A stretch of 14,840 nt of DNA. Source: GCA-002722245 sp964230605. GTDB taxonomy: Bacteria; Bacteroidota; Bacteroidia; Flavobacteriales_C; GCA-002722245. Shown one piece after another: positions 14,676 to 14,840 of the stretch. The stretch covers positions 1 to 14,840 of the forward strand of contig CAXRIN010000021.1 of NCBI GenBank assembly GCA_964230605.1, given 5' to 3'. The notes under the pieces were generated by a model. That model searched no databases. It was not told the DNA's origin and saw nothing but the letters and a program-made list of their open reading frames with translations. Both the position numbers and the translations under genes were made by a program. The first letter of the stretch is position 1. Each line of letters starts with the position of its first letter.

Positions 14676-14840
14676 GGGGGCAAGCACAAAAGTTGGGGAT
14701 TAGGCATAAATATTTGTTAATCTGAATAAAAAGTATTCCTTGTTTTTTACACCTCTAAACTGAGCTCTAAAAGCTTTAATTTTAGCATTAAATGATTCTG
14801 CTGATGCATTAGTGCTTCTGTTTTCAAAGTAATTCAAGAT
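14676..14840 (-). mobile_element. End of an insertion sequence (ISL3-like), continuing past the window
   Basis: The only direct proof is the transposase end at 14700-14840. The element boundary is inferred: 24 nt beyond the stop codon lies a sharp GGGGG run (14676-14680) leading into CAAGCACAAAAG, plausible as the start of a terminal inverted repeat. The matching end and target duplication are outside the window, so completeness cannot be judged. Confidence 0.5.
14700..14840 (-). CDS. Transposase C-terminus, ISL3-like (ISAon1 type), partial
   Basis: 46 codons and a TAA stop (14700-14702), open to the window edge on the minus strand. The peptide contains YFENRSTNASAESFNAKIK and, near the end, FLFRLTNIYA, which I recognise as the C-terminal hallmark of DDE transposases of the ISL3/ISAon1 type common in Bacteroidota (the Glu of NASAESFN probably being the last DDE residue). 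The N-terminus lies beyond the window. Confidence 0.8.
   Translation of the reverse strand: MLNYFENRSTNASAESFNAKIKAFRAQFRGVKNKEYFLFRLTNIYA

Noticed and set aside
1..14840. CRISPR array, prophage, toxin-antitoxin or defence island
   Set aside because: No regularly spaced repeats, phage genes, paired small toxin/antitoxin genes or defence domains are seen; nearly all space is taken by core genes.

Overview
The window looks like a core chromosomal segment of a low-GC member of the Bacteroidota, most likely Flavobacteriia/Flavobacteriales. Evidence: three gliding-motility genes (gldA, gldB, gldC), an archaeal/eukaryotic-type ProRS, a PorT-like outer-membrane beta-barrel protein, and Bacteroidota-style promoters (-33 TTTG, -7 TAnnTTTG) instead of strong Shine-Dalgarno sites. 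Species cannot be named from this alone.

Layout. 1-1387: a decayed PAS/histidine-kinase gene, interrupted by one in-frame TAG and lacking the front of its first PAS domain. 1394-2712 (minus): gldB-gldC. 2821-3600 (plus): an outer-membrane beta-barrel protein with a strong terminator. 3689-6246 (plus): nadE, translationally coupled to an unnamed polytopic membrane protein that carries an internal duplication. 6229-8155 (minus): rsgA-dtd and then aroQ, with a long imperfect palindrome of dispersed-repeat type between dtd and aroQ. 8261-10451 (plus): gldA and metK, ending in a terminator. 10554-12106 (plus): a Nif3/YbgI-type metal protein and a coiled-coil C4 zinc-ribbon protein, ending in a bidirectional terminator. 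12220-12444 (minus): a very small exported Lys/Ser-rich protein. 12549-14530 (plus): proS, tRNA-Glu(TTC) and rpsT. From about 14676 to the right edge: the end of an insertion sequence with the C-terminus of an ISL3-like transposase on the minus strand.

How the genes relate. Most are housekeeping: NAD synthesis (nadE), shikimate pathway (aroQ), tRNA proofreading (dtd), 30S maturation (rsgA, rpsT), SAM synthesis (metK) and prolyl-tRNA charging (proS, next to a tRNA gene). The gld genes belong to the gliding/type IX secretion machinery, but GldF and GldG, the expected partners of GldA, are not in the window.

I see no obvious undescribed multi-gene system. The points most worth a second look are the recurring placement of promoter -7 boxes 3-5 nt before start codons (possible leaderless mRNAs), the repeat-built membrane protein coupled to nadE, the large palindrome at 6675-6753, the amber-interrupted kinase and the small Lys/Ser-rich exported protein.
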